Shown here: positions 1 to 11,099 of the stretch, piece by piece
Layout of the letters: each line of letters opens with the position of its first letter
Numbering within the stretch: the first letter of the stretch is position 1
Source: Aplysia californica
Taxonomy: Eukaryota > Mollusca > Gastropoda > Aplysiida > Aplysiidae
Direction of reading: 5' to 3'
Assembly: GCF_000002075.1 (NCBI RefSeq)
Contig: NW_004797398.1
Coordinates: 1,302,308-1,366,307 of the forward strand
Length of the DNA: 64,000 bases
Program-made: the position numbers and the translations under genes
Notes under the pieces: model-generated
The model's database searches: none
What the model was told of the DNA's origin: nothing
Seen by the model: the letters and a program-made list of their open reading frames with translations, nothing else

Positions 1-53
<53 letters not shown>

Positions 54-95
54 AAAAGCAACGACAAAAAAAAAGAAAAAAAGAAAAAAAGAAAG
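1..95. repeat. (AAC)n microsatellite and A-rich tract
   Basis: Perfect AAC triplets fill bases 1-52, followed by an A-rich GAAA tract. I see no gene in 96-987: this is intron of the RSPH gene with a G-run near 430-452. Confidence 0.95.
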
Positions 96-987
96 ACTTT
101 CTCCACGTGAGTGAGATGCAGAGTTCTTTTAAAAACCGATGACAACTGCAGGTCCTTCAGATAACCAATGAATATTGCATCCTGCAACTTCCCCCTGACG
201 ATGTCATTTATTCTAACATCGAGAGCTTCGACAGCATTGGGGGCCGAACCAAGTTCAGAGAAACTATTAAAAATTTCAACAGTTTTAGATAAAATATTTG
301 GTGCAACAGCAGTCAAAACTGTCCAAGACGGACTCCCGTTAGAGAGGAGAAAAGGTGTTGTCTTAGACAGGCGGATGTGTTGAACCGTGTCGCTATAAAC
401 TAGAAAAAACACCAAAAGGTTGGGGTTTTTTGGGGGGGGAGGGGGGGGGGGCGTTTGGACAAGTGATTGTCTTAGGTGGCCGTTACAGTATGATCAACTG
501 CTATTTTATAACTTTGCCAAATTTTCCGCAGCCAGATTAAAACTTGGTTATGGTAACGAACTATAGGCCTACATGTGCGTATTATTATTTCATTTACTCT
601 TTTTGTCCTGTAGCTAGCAATGTCTCTAACTTCTTTTCCAGTTTGAAAGTTAAAGGTCATCATCGGTTCGTAGCATAATTGCGTCATTTGTGTTTTTTTG
701 AAGACAGCACGCTGTTCAAACGCCCGAAGCCCATAAAGCAGAACTTGTTTTAATGTGAGAGGAGAAAATTGTTTCATTCTTTTGACAATTTATTAATTGT
801 ACCCACGTTGCATATTATCTTTCTATGGGTGTAGCTTTTTCATCTTTTTAATTTGAGAATTTGAATGTTGGTGAAATATTTCTCTAGCTCATGCAACCAA
901 TACCACAGTTTAAGAAACTGCAAAAAGAAAAATTCAAAAGTCTGGTCTTTGTACATTTTAACTGCTGGTCGAAGGGTAATCTCTAAC

Positions 988-1208
988 CTTATGGAACTGA
1001 GGGGCCACTGGAAAACAAGGTCACGCATTGCCAGAACGAGGCGCGTGTATTCTGTGGCCGGAAGTCCGTAGCCAGCCATGTTGAACATGTGGCACTGGCG
1101 CATTAGGTCCGGAAGTAGAGCCAGTCTTTTCGACTCGTCATCCGCTTCATCTATGACTTTGGGATACTTCTGTTGGCCACACGGTCCGGAGAGGTCTTTG
1201 CCGACTCC
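988..1208 (-). CDS. RSPH4/6 exon 4
   Basis: 221 nt between cttcag|GGAGTC and AAG|gttaga, phase 0 in and phase 2 out. It encodes the conserved block MFNMAGYGLPATEYTRLVLA followed by MRDLVFQWPLSSI. The expected next residues (R-F-W-G-K) are not in the window. Confidence 0.85.
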
Positions 1209-1483
1209 CTGAAGGAGAAATTATAAATATGTATACATGTTGATGAGGATGAGGTGGACAAAATAATGAAAAAAAGGGGGGGGGGGTGTTCTCACAATAT
1301 GTTCACAAATAAATCTCCCAGTAAAGGATGTTGATGCTTTATGATAGATCTAAATGATAAACAGGATCATAATGATTCCAGAATGAATAAATGACCATGT
1401 TGTGAGAAGCCTTCATCGACACAGAAACAGAATCCGTGAGTCCGCTCCCCTCCCTAGCTCCTCAACAAACACATCCTCACACA

Positions 1484-1532
<49 letters not shown>

Positions 1533-2387
1533 TCACTCACATAAACACAAAACACACACGTAAATATATAGGGGCCTATATATATATTTAAAATATTATA
1601 TATATCCCACAAAAAAACCACGAGAACAGCGCACTCCACCCATTACCCATACCACTTCGAATACCCCTTTCCCGACAACAATAACGAAGAAACGAAACGC
1701 AAAATAAAACTACATGAACTTGGAAAAATATGAAGATAAAGTAATGACAAAACTGATGACTGCGCGCGTACCAATTAATAAGTAATTTGACTATTTTCGA
1801 ATTACTAACTTCTTGAAAAAGGTAAAACCGTTAAAAATTTTAGAAAGAATAACAATGTTTTTCAATACAACTTAAATAGCAGGTATCTATATCATTTCCT
1901 ATGTAATAAATCAAAAAATCAAGAAATCACCTTAAATAATTCCCACTGAGCATCTGTAACACTATCTCTCTCTTCCTTGTCAGTGGCAATCTGGAGAAGA
2001 AATCAAAAGACAATTGAAATTAAAATAAAGGTGCTTTACTGTGTATACCCTTGGCAGGCTGTTCTGATGTAATTACATGTAAGCCCAAAATTGGGGTTTT
2101 ATTTATTGCATATTCTTAACCTGTAGAATCAGCTACGTTTGCTTGAGAAATCTCGTCGAAATTCAAATTCTAGATGTAGAAAACAGGACGTGCAGATTCA
2201 TAATGTAGGCACAATTTCTTTTTTTTTTTTAAGAGAGGGGAACAAAAGAATGAAACAGTATTTTTCCTCTCCAGACAAAAGGTTGCTTTCTTGCCTTAGA
2301 ACAACTGAAAAGTCTGCCATGGAACAGTTGAAAAGCTTTCCAAAGATACGAAGATGGTCATAAATCTAACGTCCGCGCGCGCGCGCG

Positions 2388-2436
<49 letters not shown>

Positions 2437-3020
2437 TCACAAACACACACATGCACATACACACACACGTACACAAACACATTATACACTCCTCACATTT
2501 GTCTTACTTGTTCCTTAAAATGCCAAATTTTTATGAGTTTTTTTGGAGGGTGGGTGTGGGGGGAAGGGGGTTGTTGTCAAAAGCATGAACAAGCTACGTG
2601 ACACACAGATGGAGTAACTTTGTGAATTGCACATGCATTATTATAATAACAATTCGTACCTTCAGATTGAGTGAGGTTTGAACCCTCTCTACCTTCAGCC
2701 TTCCACTTATGTGTTCTAGCTGCTCCGTCAGTTGGTCTGGACGTTCGGACAACACACGGCCTAATAGCTCAGACAAGTGTTGATATCTGCAGACCAAACA
2801 GTAGAGTCTACATGATTGTTGTTGTTGTTGGGGTTTTTTTGTGGTAAGATTGCATCTGTATCATGTAACTATGACATTTCCGAAAAAAAGATTTTTAAAA
2901 TTAAGTTTTGGGATTTTAAAAAAAATTCATTTAAAAATATGCCGAAGGCCCAGGAAGTTGTCTCATTGACAAGGCAGTCCCCAATGTCCGGATCGGACGC
3001 GGGAATAACTTTACTTTATT

Positions 3021-3068
<48 letters not shown>

Positions 3069-3304
3069 ACAAACACACCAAGAAGCAAACACACTCACAG
3101 CGAGATTCCATCAACACTACTTGTTCGCATGAGCTCCGTCTTCGCGTTCTGAAGTTCCCGTTCCTCATCCGACAACATATTGAGGGAAATACTGCCCTCG
3201 CTCTCAGATGCCGCGTCTCCATCTTGAGAAACCGACTGTGTCGGGCTCGTGGGGACTTCATTCTGTCGACCTTTGCCGGGGATCAGACGTCTCTCCGGCG
3301 CCAT
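988..3304 (-). CDS. Radial spoke head protein, RSPH4A/RSPH6A family (5' part, runs off left edge)
   Basis: Four exons join in phase: 3304-3099, 2786-2660, 1990-1931 and 1208-988, giving about 204 residues before the gene leaves the window. Seen: the joined protein reads ELQNAKTELMRTSSVDGISL, then YQHLSELLGRVLSERPDQL, and later MFNMAGYGLPATEYTRLVLA followed by MRDLVFQWP. Known: these match the conserved start of RSPH4A/RSPH6A (QNAKAYLLQTS...LYEHLVNLL...ILNQRPED; AGVGLSSDE...LAMKQLVEQQP), proteins of the radial spoke head in motile 9+2 cilia and flagella. Human members have a long N-terminal extension before this motif; here only about 48 Ser/Glu-rich residues precede it if the ATG at 3304 is the start. 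The terminal exons lie beyond base 1. Whether it is the RSPH4A or RSPH6A orthologue cannot be decided; invertebrates usually have one gene. Confidence 0.85.
1480..1531. repeat. (AC)n microsatellite in RSPH intron
   Basis: About 25 AC dinucleotides followed by a short (CTCA) run. Confidence 0.9.
1931..1990 (-). CDS. RSPH4/6 exon 3
   Basis: 60 nt, phase 0 on both sides, between ctccag|ATTGCC and AAG|gtgatt. It reads IATDKEERDSVTDAQWELFK, an acidic linker of low family conservation. Confidence 0.7.
2374..2470. repeat. (CG)n-(CA)n compound microsatellite
   Basis: Alternating CG then CA dinucleotides, a purine-pyrimidine alternation able to adopt Z-DNA. It lies in the RSPH intron between exons 2 and 3. 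Confidence 0.9.
2660..2786 (-). CDS. RSPH4/6 exon 2
   Basis: 127 nt between ctgcag|ATATC and AAG|gtacga. It supplies LYQHLSELLGRVLSERPDQL, the conserved helix following the QNAK motif. It enters in phase 2 and leaves in phase 0. Confidence 0.85.
3013..3066. repeat. (ATTT)n microsatellite
   Basis: About 13 tandem ATTT units immediately left of RSPH exon 1. Confidence 0.95.
3099..3304 (-). CDS. RSPH4/6 exon 1 (start exon)
   Basis: 206 nt, starts MAPERRLIPGKGRQNE and ends in phase 2 at CGCT|gtgagt. The start at 3304 is the first ATG of the open frame. A possible acceptor (aacagacag) lies four bases upstream, so an earlier 5' exon that splices into this one cannot be excluded. Confidence 0.75.
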
Positions 3305-3949
3305 CAATCTGTCTGTTAATATTTTTTTTTATTGCCTTTGTTTGTTTTATTCAGGCTATATTATTTATACCTGTACCTTTCTGTTCTTATTTTTCCAAAT
3401 AATTTTTGGTGTTGTTGGTTATTGTAAACATCTATTTGTAGTTTTGTTTTATGCCTTTGGGTGCTTGTTTTGAGAAAATATTCACAGACATGAGCCAAAC
3501 AGATAGCCAGTTAGTGACCGTACGTTTTTTGACTAAATGAAAGAAATATGGACAGATTATAGTTGCCCTGTTGCGTATATTATATAAACTCCGAGGCTTT
3601 CACTTGACTCTTTGGAAAAGAGCGCTCACTGTATCCAAAATATCCTGGTGAATCAGTTTCCAGAAACAAGAAAAACTTGTAACTTGTACAACGTTGGGAC
3701 TGAAGTGAATAATGACGTCCAGTTTGGCCTGGTCCCAGGCACCTGACCACGGATATTATACGGTCAGGCAACGCGTCAAGACCTGCGTCGTTAGTTTTGG
3801 ATTTTGTTCGTTGTACCTTGCTGTGCCGACAGCTCTCTTCAAACTGAATGGGAGAGAATTGTCAGTGTGTATTTGCGTGTGCAGCTGTCGATGTGTTTGT
3901 AGGCTACGTACGTGTGTTTGTTTGTTCGTGTGAGTGTTTGCGTGACTGT

Positions 3950-4031
3950 GTATGTATGTATGTATGTATGTATGTATGTATGTATGTATGTATGTATGTA
4001 TGTATGTATGTATGTATGTATGTATGTATGT
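3950..4031. repeat. (TATG)n microsatellite
   Basis: About 20 TATG units. On both strands it makes long open frames (MYVC / HTYI repeats), which are not genes. Confidence 0.95.
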
Positions 4032-4041
4032 GGCTTCTTCC

Positions 4042-4185
4042 TCGCCCCCCCCCGTTGAAATTTATAACATAATCCCCGGGGCCCCCCCCTCCCTTTAGGG
4101 CCAAGGGGGCCCCCCCCCCCCCCCCCGCTCTCCAATTTTCCCCCTTTCCTTATATACGTATAAGGGGGGGGGGGGGGGGGGGGTA
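4042..4185. repeat. Homopolymer-rich block (C and G runs)
   Basis: C runs up to 17 and a G run of about 18 are separated by short segments such as ggggcccccccc and aagggggccccc. The appearance is typical of a poorly resolved GC homopolymer region. Confidence 0.7.
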
Positions 4186-4867
4186 ACAGATCATATGGCT
4201 TGCGTGAAGAAAATAGTCCAATATCTTACGTAGTTAGAAGTCGCTGGAGCGGTCACTTTTCCTCGCAAATAACTTTGTTTAAAGACTTGCTACCTGAAAT
4301 CTGTTGGGGTTCTTTTTTCAGCGTTGTCCTCCGGTTTGTGAACCAAAAAGACATTATTTAGCTTAACGGCTCAATTTGTTTTTACATTAGTCCAAATGAG
4401 GCTCCAGTTTTTAATTTTATTTTTATGTCATAATACGCTTTTCAATTACTTGTCATAGTATTTCTAGCGAGTCTATTCTGCGTCTCAGTTCATGACCTAC
4501 TGTCGAAAAAAAATCTGGAAAAAATGTACATCAAACAAATCTAGATACAAGACTTTGACTGTCTTTTTCTTGTCTGTCCCAGAAACGTCTTCTGGCTCGT
4601 TGTGGGATGCTTCTGAAACACGTTCTTTTCTTTTCTTTGTAAACTAAATCGCCTCTTGCCATAATAGGCGCAGGTGCGGCATCAAGACATCATCATGGGC
4701 TGGAGGCTACGTAGCCACCCCCCCCCCCCTCTTAATTTTTTTTTTGAAAATTAAAAATTATTTGATAAAAAATTTAATTAATTTTTAAAAATAAAATAAT
4801 AAAGACAAAACATCAATCCTTCTCCCACTGAACGAAATGTTTTGTTGTTTTTGTTTTTTGTTTGTCA

Positions 4868-5062
4868 AATGTAGGAGTTTTACGCCCCCATCGACACAGC
4901 TTTGATAAGTTATGATCAGGTGTACTTTGACCCTGCTGAGAAAGTCAGGGATACAATAGCCGGGAGAAAGACCGAGATATTCGATAAAAATTCCCTCCAC
5001 TTGGGAATCGAACTCGGGTCTCCTGCTTGTAATAACAAAACCGCTAACTGCTACAAGTTATT
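4868..5062 (-). repeat. tRNA-derived SINE, family 1
   Basis: On the minus strand it begins with a tRNA-like A box (TAGCAGTTAGCGG) and a B box (GAGTTCGATTCC), then a body ending in the tail GTCGATGGGGGCGTAAAAC. The same body and tail recur at 6444, 30395, 32520, 37735, 48862 and 62985. Confidence 0.7.
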
Positions 5063-5775
5063 ACAAGATGGAATAAGATAACAAGTAAATATCACAGTTC
5101 AAACGACACCCACCATCCCCCCCCGCGCTGGTCGTCATAATGTAAACGCTTAGGAACTATTATTAAAGTGTCATAATGTATATCTTATACGGGCATGCTG
5201 CTTAGCTTCGTTCCATGAACCTTGAATCCACTGGACTGAGTTATTAGGTTTCATGCTGTCAGTGTCATTGCTCCTATACACATTGCATGCCCGCCAAGGC
5301 GAACCTGAGCGAAAGTAGGCGAACCGATACTTAGTTAACTTAAATACTGTTGGGATACCTTTAGAGTAGACTGTTCTAGTCAATGATTGTAGCAAAAAGA
5401 GCCGAACTACCGTAGCAGTAGCCGGCCAGACTATCGAATTTTCTGAAATCTCGATAAAGTGGCTCAATACGCCATAAACGTATCTTATCCGAGGTCTTTC
5501 TCCTTCGAGTTTATTTTATCCTCTACTGGCTTCCATGTGGGATAGTGATAACAATTTATTTGGACATGGAAATAGGCGACATAGATAAAAACCGGGGGGG
5601 AGGGGGAGACTTCTACTTTTAATAGTATGCTGCTCTACGTTTGGCTACTACCCGCCCGCCCCTTCTCCAAATCCCTTGACTGCTTAGTTCAAACATTTTT
5701 TCAACACAAGGTTCGTTGAAAAGTGCGTTAAACCCATACACTTTTCTTGTATATGTGGTCACTAGACTGTTTTGT

Positions 5776-5945
5776 TTCACTGAGAGTTTTGTGGCACTTG
5801 CAACACAATTAAGTCATATAAGTGCCGAAGACTAAAGTGTTATAGTGAGTAACAAACACGAAAAAGGAGCAGAAATAAGGACGATAGATGTTTGATAGGA
5901 AAGAAGGAGTAAAACACGCCACTGCACCCGCCAACCACCCACTCA
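5776..5945 (+). repeat. SINE-like repeat, family 2
   Basis: Characteristic parts in order: gagttttgtggcacttgcaa, tcatataagtgccgaag, gagtaacaaacac, gatagatgtttgatagg and ccgccaaccacccac. A copy in the opposite direction follows at 6092-6265. Confidence 0.75.
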
Positions 5946-6091
5946 CTGAATGTGGCTACCTTTTCTGTGAAGTTAAAATAATAAAAACCGATCGGAGACT
6001 CGTCTGATTTTTAAAAATAATCGAGAAAGGGTTGAAAATTTGCCACTCTGCTTTTGTACGCTCTTACTTACTTAGAGACATATTATTATAT

Positions 6092-6265
6092 ATGTGGGTG
6101 GTTGGCGGGTGCTCTGATGTGGTTTGCTTCTTCTTCTTTCCTTTCAAACATCTATCGTCCTTATCTCCCCTCCTTCTTTTTTGTGTTTGTTACTCTCTTG
6201 TAACACCTCTAATCTTAGGCATTTATATGACATTGTTTTGCAAGTGCCATAAAACACGTAGTAAA
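6092..6265 (-). repeat. SINE-like repeat, family 2 (inverted copy)
   Basis: Reverse complement of the 5776-5945 element, separated from it by about 145 bases, so a transcript through both could fold into a stem of about 170 bp. Confidence 0.75.
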
Positions 6266-6443
6266 ACAAAAGCATTTATTTATCGTCATCGACATCTGCA
6301 CTTTGTGTTGATTGTGGGTCTACAAAGATAAATCAAAGGACGAGAGGGCAGAGACTACGTGTAGCCTAAGCACGAAGAATGTCAACAAAGTCCGGGAGCT
6401 GCATTAACTGGCAGATTTTTACAAATATATATTTAATGTGGGT

Positions 6444-6662
6444 GTTTTTACGCCCCCATCGATGACATTTAGGTTATATAGGAGGCAGGTTTCCGATCAT
6501 GCCTGTCAGAGCCAACCGGGGCCGAGAGGGATGCAACATCCCAGCACAAAGACCAAAGATACTCGATGAAAATTTACCTCACTCGGGAATCGAACTCAAG
6601 GTCTCCTGTGCAGTGTGAGACAGCAAAGCGCCTGACCACTACACCACAAACACCAGTTGGCT
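6444..6662 (-). repeat. tRNA-derived SINE, family 1 (near full length)
   Basis: Best preserved copy of the family. Minus strand: A box TGGTGTAGTGGTCAGGCG, B box GAGTTCGATTCC, body with CGGTTGGCTCTGACAGGCAT, and the CATCGATGGGGGCGTAAAAA tail. Confidence 0.8.
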
Positions 6663-6739
6663 GGCAGAGATATAAGAGTGTTGAAAATTGTGACTTTTAT
6701 CTCCGGCATTTTCATCGTCTACTTCATACACAGTGCTGT

Positions 6740-6845
6740 CAGCCAAAACGATGTTAATACTAATCGTAAAGCAACAAGAACAACAACATACAATTTGCGG
6801 GAAAGCAGGACTTACAAGTTGCGTCCTCCAACCACCCACTTAACC
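6740..6845 (+). repeat. Fragment related to repeat family B
   Basis: Its end (aggacttacaagttgcgtcc, then tccaaccaccc) resembles the ends of the repeats at 14722 and 18044. Similarity over the rest is weak. Confidence 0.35.
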
Positions 6846-7109
6846 CCATCATTCCCTTCTTAAACTTAAAAGTTCAGTTGCTTTTTGACTTATTTTGGGG
6901 GTGGGGGTGGGGGGCTCTCCATCCATTTTGTACTTTAACCTATTGGAGATGAACATTCAATGAAGATCTCGCCTCCAAACGTTAAGTGTCAAAAGGGGGG
7001 ATAAACTCACAATAAACGTGACTGTACTTTTTGATCAAGCAAAAGCTGTCCACTGTACATGCGTAAGTATTCTTTTACAACTTCCTACAAGTAAAGGGTG
7101 TTGTTTTTT

Positions 7110-7225
7110 TTTTTTGGGGGGGGAAGGGTTACCTTCCCTTTCATTCCTCTGTACTAGTACTGGGGGGGGGGGGGGGGGGGGAGTAACAGTGGTCAAACTG
7201 GGATTGGAAGAGGGGGGGGGGGTGC
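7110..7225. repeat. Cluster of poly-G runs
   Basis: G runs of 7, 22 and 10 within 120 bases give a strong G-quadruplex potential on the plus strand. Confidence 0.8.
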
Positions 7226-7309
7226 AGGTAATTGAAAAAGGACCTTGTCTTACTTTTAAATTCATTCATAGCAAAGAATCCATAGACAAACATTACAAGT
7301 TACACACAA

Positions 7310-8021
7310 CGTTTTAAGAACGAAAACGCCAAAAATAAAGTTTTGATTCTTTAATATTAATACTAACTTTGTATATAAAAAAAGGTCTTGACAAGCAATT
7401 CTTACAAAACACCTTCTTCTATTTCTACTACTACACATACACATACACACAAGCATGTGCACACATACTCGTACAAAAACTAGTAATTCATACAAGATAT
7501 TAAAATTAGAAAGAGTAAAAATGGAGAGTTGTGAAAGCATCAGTCAGAAAAGGTTTCATGTTTTACATCACAAAAAAGCTAGCTCAAAAGGCTGACACTT
7601 CCATGACATACACTTCACCTCTATAACTATAACACAAACACAGAGGATGGTAAAACAGGACAACTTTGAGTACATTGACTTCTGACCATTTATAAGCGGA
7701 GATAAATCATAAGAAATGTTTGTGCTAGAACAGGAAATCTGTAGGTGACATTTTAAAGCCATCTCAAAGAGAGTTTGCCTACAACTGTATCAAAAAACTT
7801 TTACATTGCATGTAATAAAAGTAGCTCATCTTGCAGCTGACTTACTTCAGCCTCTCAAAAAAAAAAAAAGAAAGAAAAACATTGGTCATTGGTCATAATA
7901 ATCACTGTTTACAACAAAACAGTACATTTTTTAAATTGCCCTTTTCAAACACTGTACTTTTTGAGCAAAATATTCTGTAATTTTCAATCCTTCAGAAGAG
8001 AAGAGTGAGGTCATAGAAATG
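7310..8021. other. AT-rich region without recognised gene
   Basis: I see only AT-rich sequence with short A runs. It may be intergenic or part of an alternative, more distal ADAM17 3' UTR. Confidence 0.4.
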
Positions 8022-8462
8022 GGAGGCATTGTGGTGAAATCAGGCGCTCGTCAAAATAATTAAATCAAAGACACTGACACTTTTCTGCTGGTTTAGCAAT
8101 TGTTATCAGTATTTTTGTATTTTGGTTCAACATCTTTTATATCAATTTAAAAACTCTTTTCTCTGTGAACTTTACTGAAAAACGTTGATTAAATGCACAA
8201 AAAAGGAAATTTTAAATTTCCAAGGACTATCAAGCCACTGAAGTACCAAAACTTTGGCAGCCATTTTCTTGCTAATTTTTACCTCTGAAACCATATGACC
8301 CCCCCTCCTTCAATCGCAAATATCTTGACTTCTGTTCAAGACAGACGGGTATATTTTTTTCTCTTCAAAAGCAAGGCAAATGAACAGGCGTTAAGAAATA
8401 TCAATAACTCCATATGCCCAAAAAACCTACGAGCGCCTGATTCCATCGCGCCGTGACACAAT
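8022..8462 (+). mobile_element. MITE 'GGCGCTCGT' family, full-length copy
   Basis: About 440 bp. The left end (gtggtgaaatcaggcgctcg) and the reverse complement of the right end (gcgatggaatcaggcgctcg) form imperfect terminal inverted repeats of about 30 bp. The interior has no coding capacity. Near full-length relatives occur at 16588-17026 and, inverted, at 33628-34072; fragments occur at 44878 and 62589. Confidence 0.75.
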
Positions 8463-11099
8463 TTATGTGATCCAACAACTTGCACGAATCCCAAACTGTT
8501 GTCCAAACAAACAGTAAACAAGGCACAGCTGTAGTCCCACCACCTGTTTGTTATCACAGAGGATGTAAAAATGTAAATAGTAAATATATAAACACAGCAG
8601 TGACACTTGCAAATTAAACAAAAAGCATGAATAAGTTCACCTTTAACATTTTCCTTCCAGTCTATATTCCTCGTAATGGCATGCGTGGTTGAAGTGTAAG
8701 GAACTAAAGTGTTACAGATGGGTTCGTACACATGTCTCACACGTCTCGTATCAGTCACCAGAGGAGACAAAGACATTTTTGGCACTTATGATTATATAAT
8801 AACCATTTTAAAATGTGCTGTGTGCGAAGAACATCAAAAGGAAACAAAATGTGTGCATTCAAATTCAATAGTAAGCAACAACACTTCTCACAAGAAATCT
8901 ATAATAAGTAAAGGTAGGCTAATTATAAAAGAATCTTTTTAATTAAATATTCGGGACTTGCACATCAATATAACATTGATCAGGTAATAATCATACTTAT
9001 TGTGTAACACACAATGTAAGGCAGATCAAAGACAAAAGCTGAACAGAGAACTGTTTTTCGTTTCTCCTTGAATTTAATTTGTTATCAGTCTGGGGTAAAG
9101 ACCAAGCACAGTGCAAAGACGAGTGAGCAACAACTGTGGTCACAGTGCCCAGGAAGAGACAAAAGAAAATCAAAGTACATAATGAACAAAAACAGTCATT
9201 TTGGTACTAATGAGCAAATATCATCATTACCTACTTTGTCACTCCTTCTCCGTCTCTTATCAACTGCACTTTTGGCAAAGTGCCTTACAATGGACATATC
9301 TGGACATGTCTGTAATTTCTATTATTCTTGGCTCAATGCATGTTAACTTTCCACAACATCCAAAACATACAAGCAGAAGTGGTCCTCTAATTTTGATGAA
9401 AAATCAACATTACTTTCAGCACGTAAATAGATTGAGAAAAAAGATAGATAAAAAGAAAGCACAGTAATCGGAAAATGTATGCAATACAAAGTTAGAATAT
9501 AAACATTCATAATCAACAACCCACACAAAAACTTCCAACACTCTTCAAAAGCATTGAATTTGTTCAGCACTCTCAGAGTACTTGTTATATAACAGTTATT
9601 AGAACAGAAGCTCATTGCTCATTGGTGTTCCTTTCAATACAGTGACTGCAAATATTAGAGAAATGAAAATCAAAGCGAAAGCTGCCCCTCATAATATTTT
9701 TTCCAATTTATATAGCAAGAAGTGCAACATTTCGATGTTCCTCCCACAACATGAACCTCAGTTGATTCCCATTATTCCTATTGGACCAGACAACAATAAT
9801 CATATAACACTACTCTTTCTGATCTGAACCTAGGTTAAAACAGACCATGATTGTTGGGATCTATAAATACATGCAAGAGTAACTCTTCATGGTTCACGAC
9901 AATGAGTGTCCAAAATGGATTAAAAGTTGACATAATATTAAAAAATTGGTACATTTTGACCATATTTGACGAGAGTTTTGCTTATATTTTCTTGAAAGAC
10001 TCATTTCAGGTATCCAAAAAGGGTCTGACAGCCAATGGAATTTTGTATACTGAATAGGTTAGGTAATAACATACTTCTGACGCAATGCTAACAATTGTCA
10101 TAAAAATACATGCACTCTTTAATTTCAACATTTGACTGATTAGAAAGACACACACACACACTATGTACATAATATACTGGTTTCAGAAAATATCAAACCT
10201 AATATATTTCAATGGACGGAATGCTTTGACTAATATAACAAAGATCTTGGTGCGTATATTGACATTGTAGGCCTACTCATCCCCAAACCCCACAGACAGA
10301 GCAGTAAGAAATACTTTTGCAGGACAGTAGGATCACACAAGTTTCGCTTACAGAGGCTATACTATAAGTGGCAGACTAGTTCAAAAGCACAATGAGAACT
10401 AGAACTGAAAAAACAAAGTCAATTCAAAAGATGAGTTCTTCAGGATATCAAAACCATGAATCTATGAGCTGATCTGTTTCGTTAGATGGAGCCTAGTTCA
10501 CAGACATTAGAAAGTAGTCTATCTGAGAATTGCTCAGAATCAGTAGAAACAGGTGATGTTTCCGTTTCAATCTTTATAAAAACTTTTTTTGAAAAAAGAA
10601 ATTCTTTTTGGTTGGTTTGTCTAGTTCTAGGTCTGTCTGTAAAACTTGAACCAAAGACCACAACACACTGGCTTGAATCAGAATAAATACTTATTACCAG
10701 AGACCAAAGTTTTTGAAGTACATTGAACTTTTTGATTACAAGAACTAAATGCATGGGAAACAATAAAAACATAAGCACTGTTATAATGTTTATGAAACAA
10801 AGAAAATCACAGTCAAAAGCTTCAGCTGTTTTGTGACATTCAAATCATTCAAAATATTACATGAACTTGCATTTAAAAATAATTTGTCCGATTCCAACTG
10901 ACTTGTCGGTATCAAAAAGAGGTTATAATACAGATGTGTAAAAATATCAATTTTATGCCTTACGAGTAAACAACTCTCGATCAAGTCTATGACCTGGCGT
11001 ACATCCCGATACCCTACAATTCTTAACTTAACTATATGTTGGGTAAAACCTATTAACATGTTTAAAAAATGCGAGATGCTGCAGCATTTAGAGAAATTT
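8463..11099. other. Repeat-poor AT-rich region downstream of ADAM17 polyA signal
   Basis: No exon, SINE or long microsatellite is visible over about 2.6 kb, which is unusual for this window. It could be an extended ADAM17 3' UTR used by a distal polyadenylation site, or quiet intergenic DNA. Confidence 0.4.

Larger units (their letters stand above)
3305..4874. other. Intergenic region upstream of RSPH; no gene seen
   Basis: This lies 5' of the RSPH start codon and should contain its promoter, but I recognise no specific motif. It includes the (TATG)n repeat and a homopolymer-rich block described separately. Confidence 0.5.

Noticed and set aside
3839-4135. Open frames made of HTYI or MYVC repeats
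   Set aside because: Produced by the (TATG)n microsatellite.
5171-5467. 98-residue minus-strand frame
   Set aside because: No domain or splice context recognised, and next to a SINE; not supported as a gene.
6566-6662. A possible true tRNA gene at the SINE head
   Set aside because: A and B boxes are present, but the cloverleaf is incomplete and the sequence continues into a repeated SINE body.
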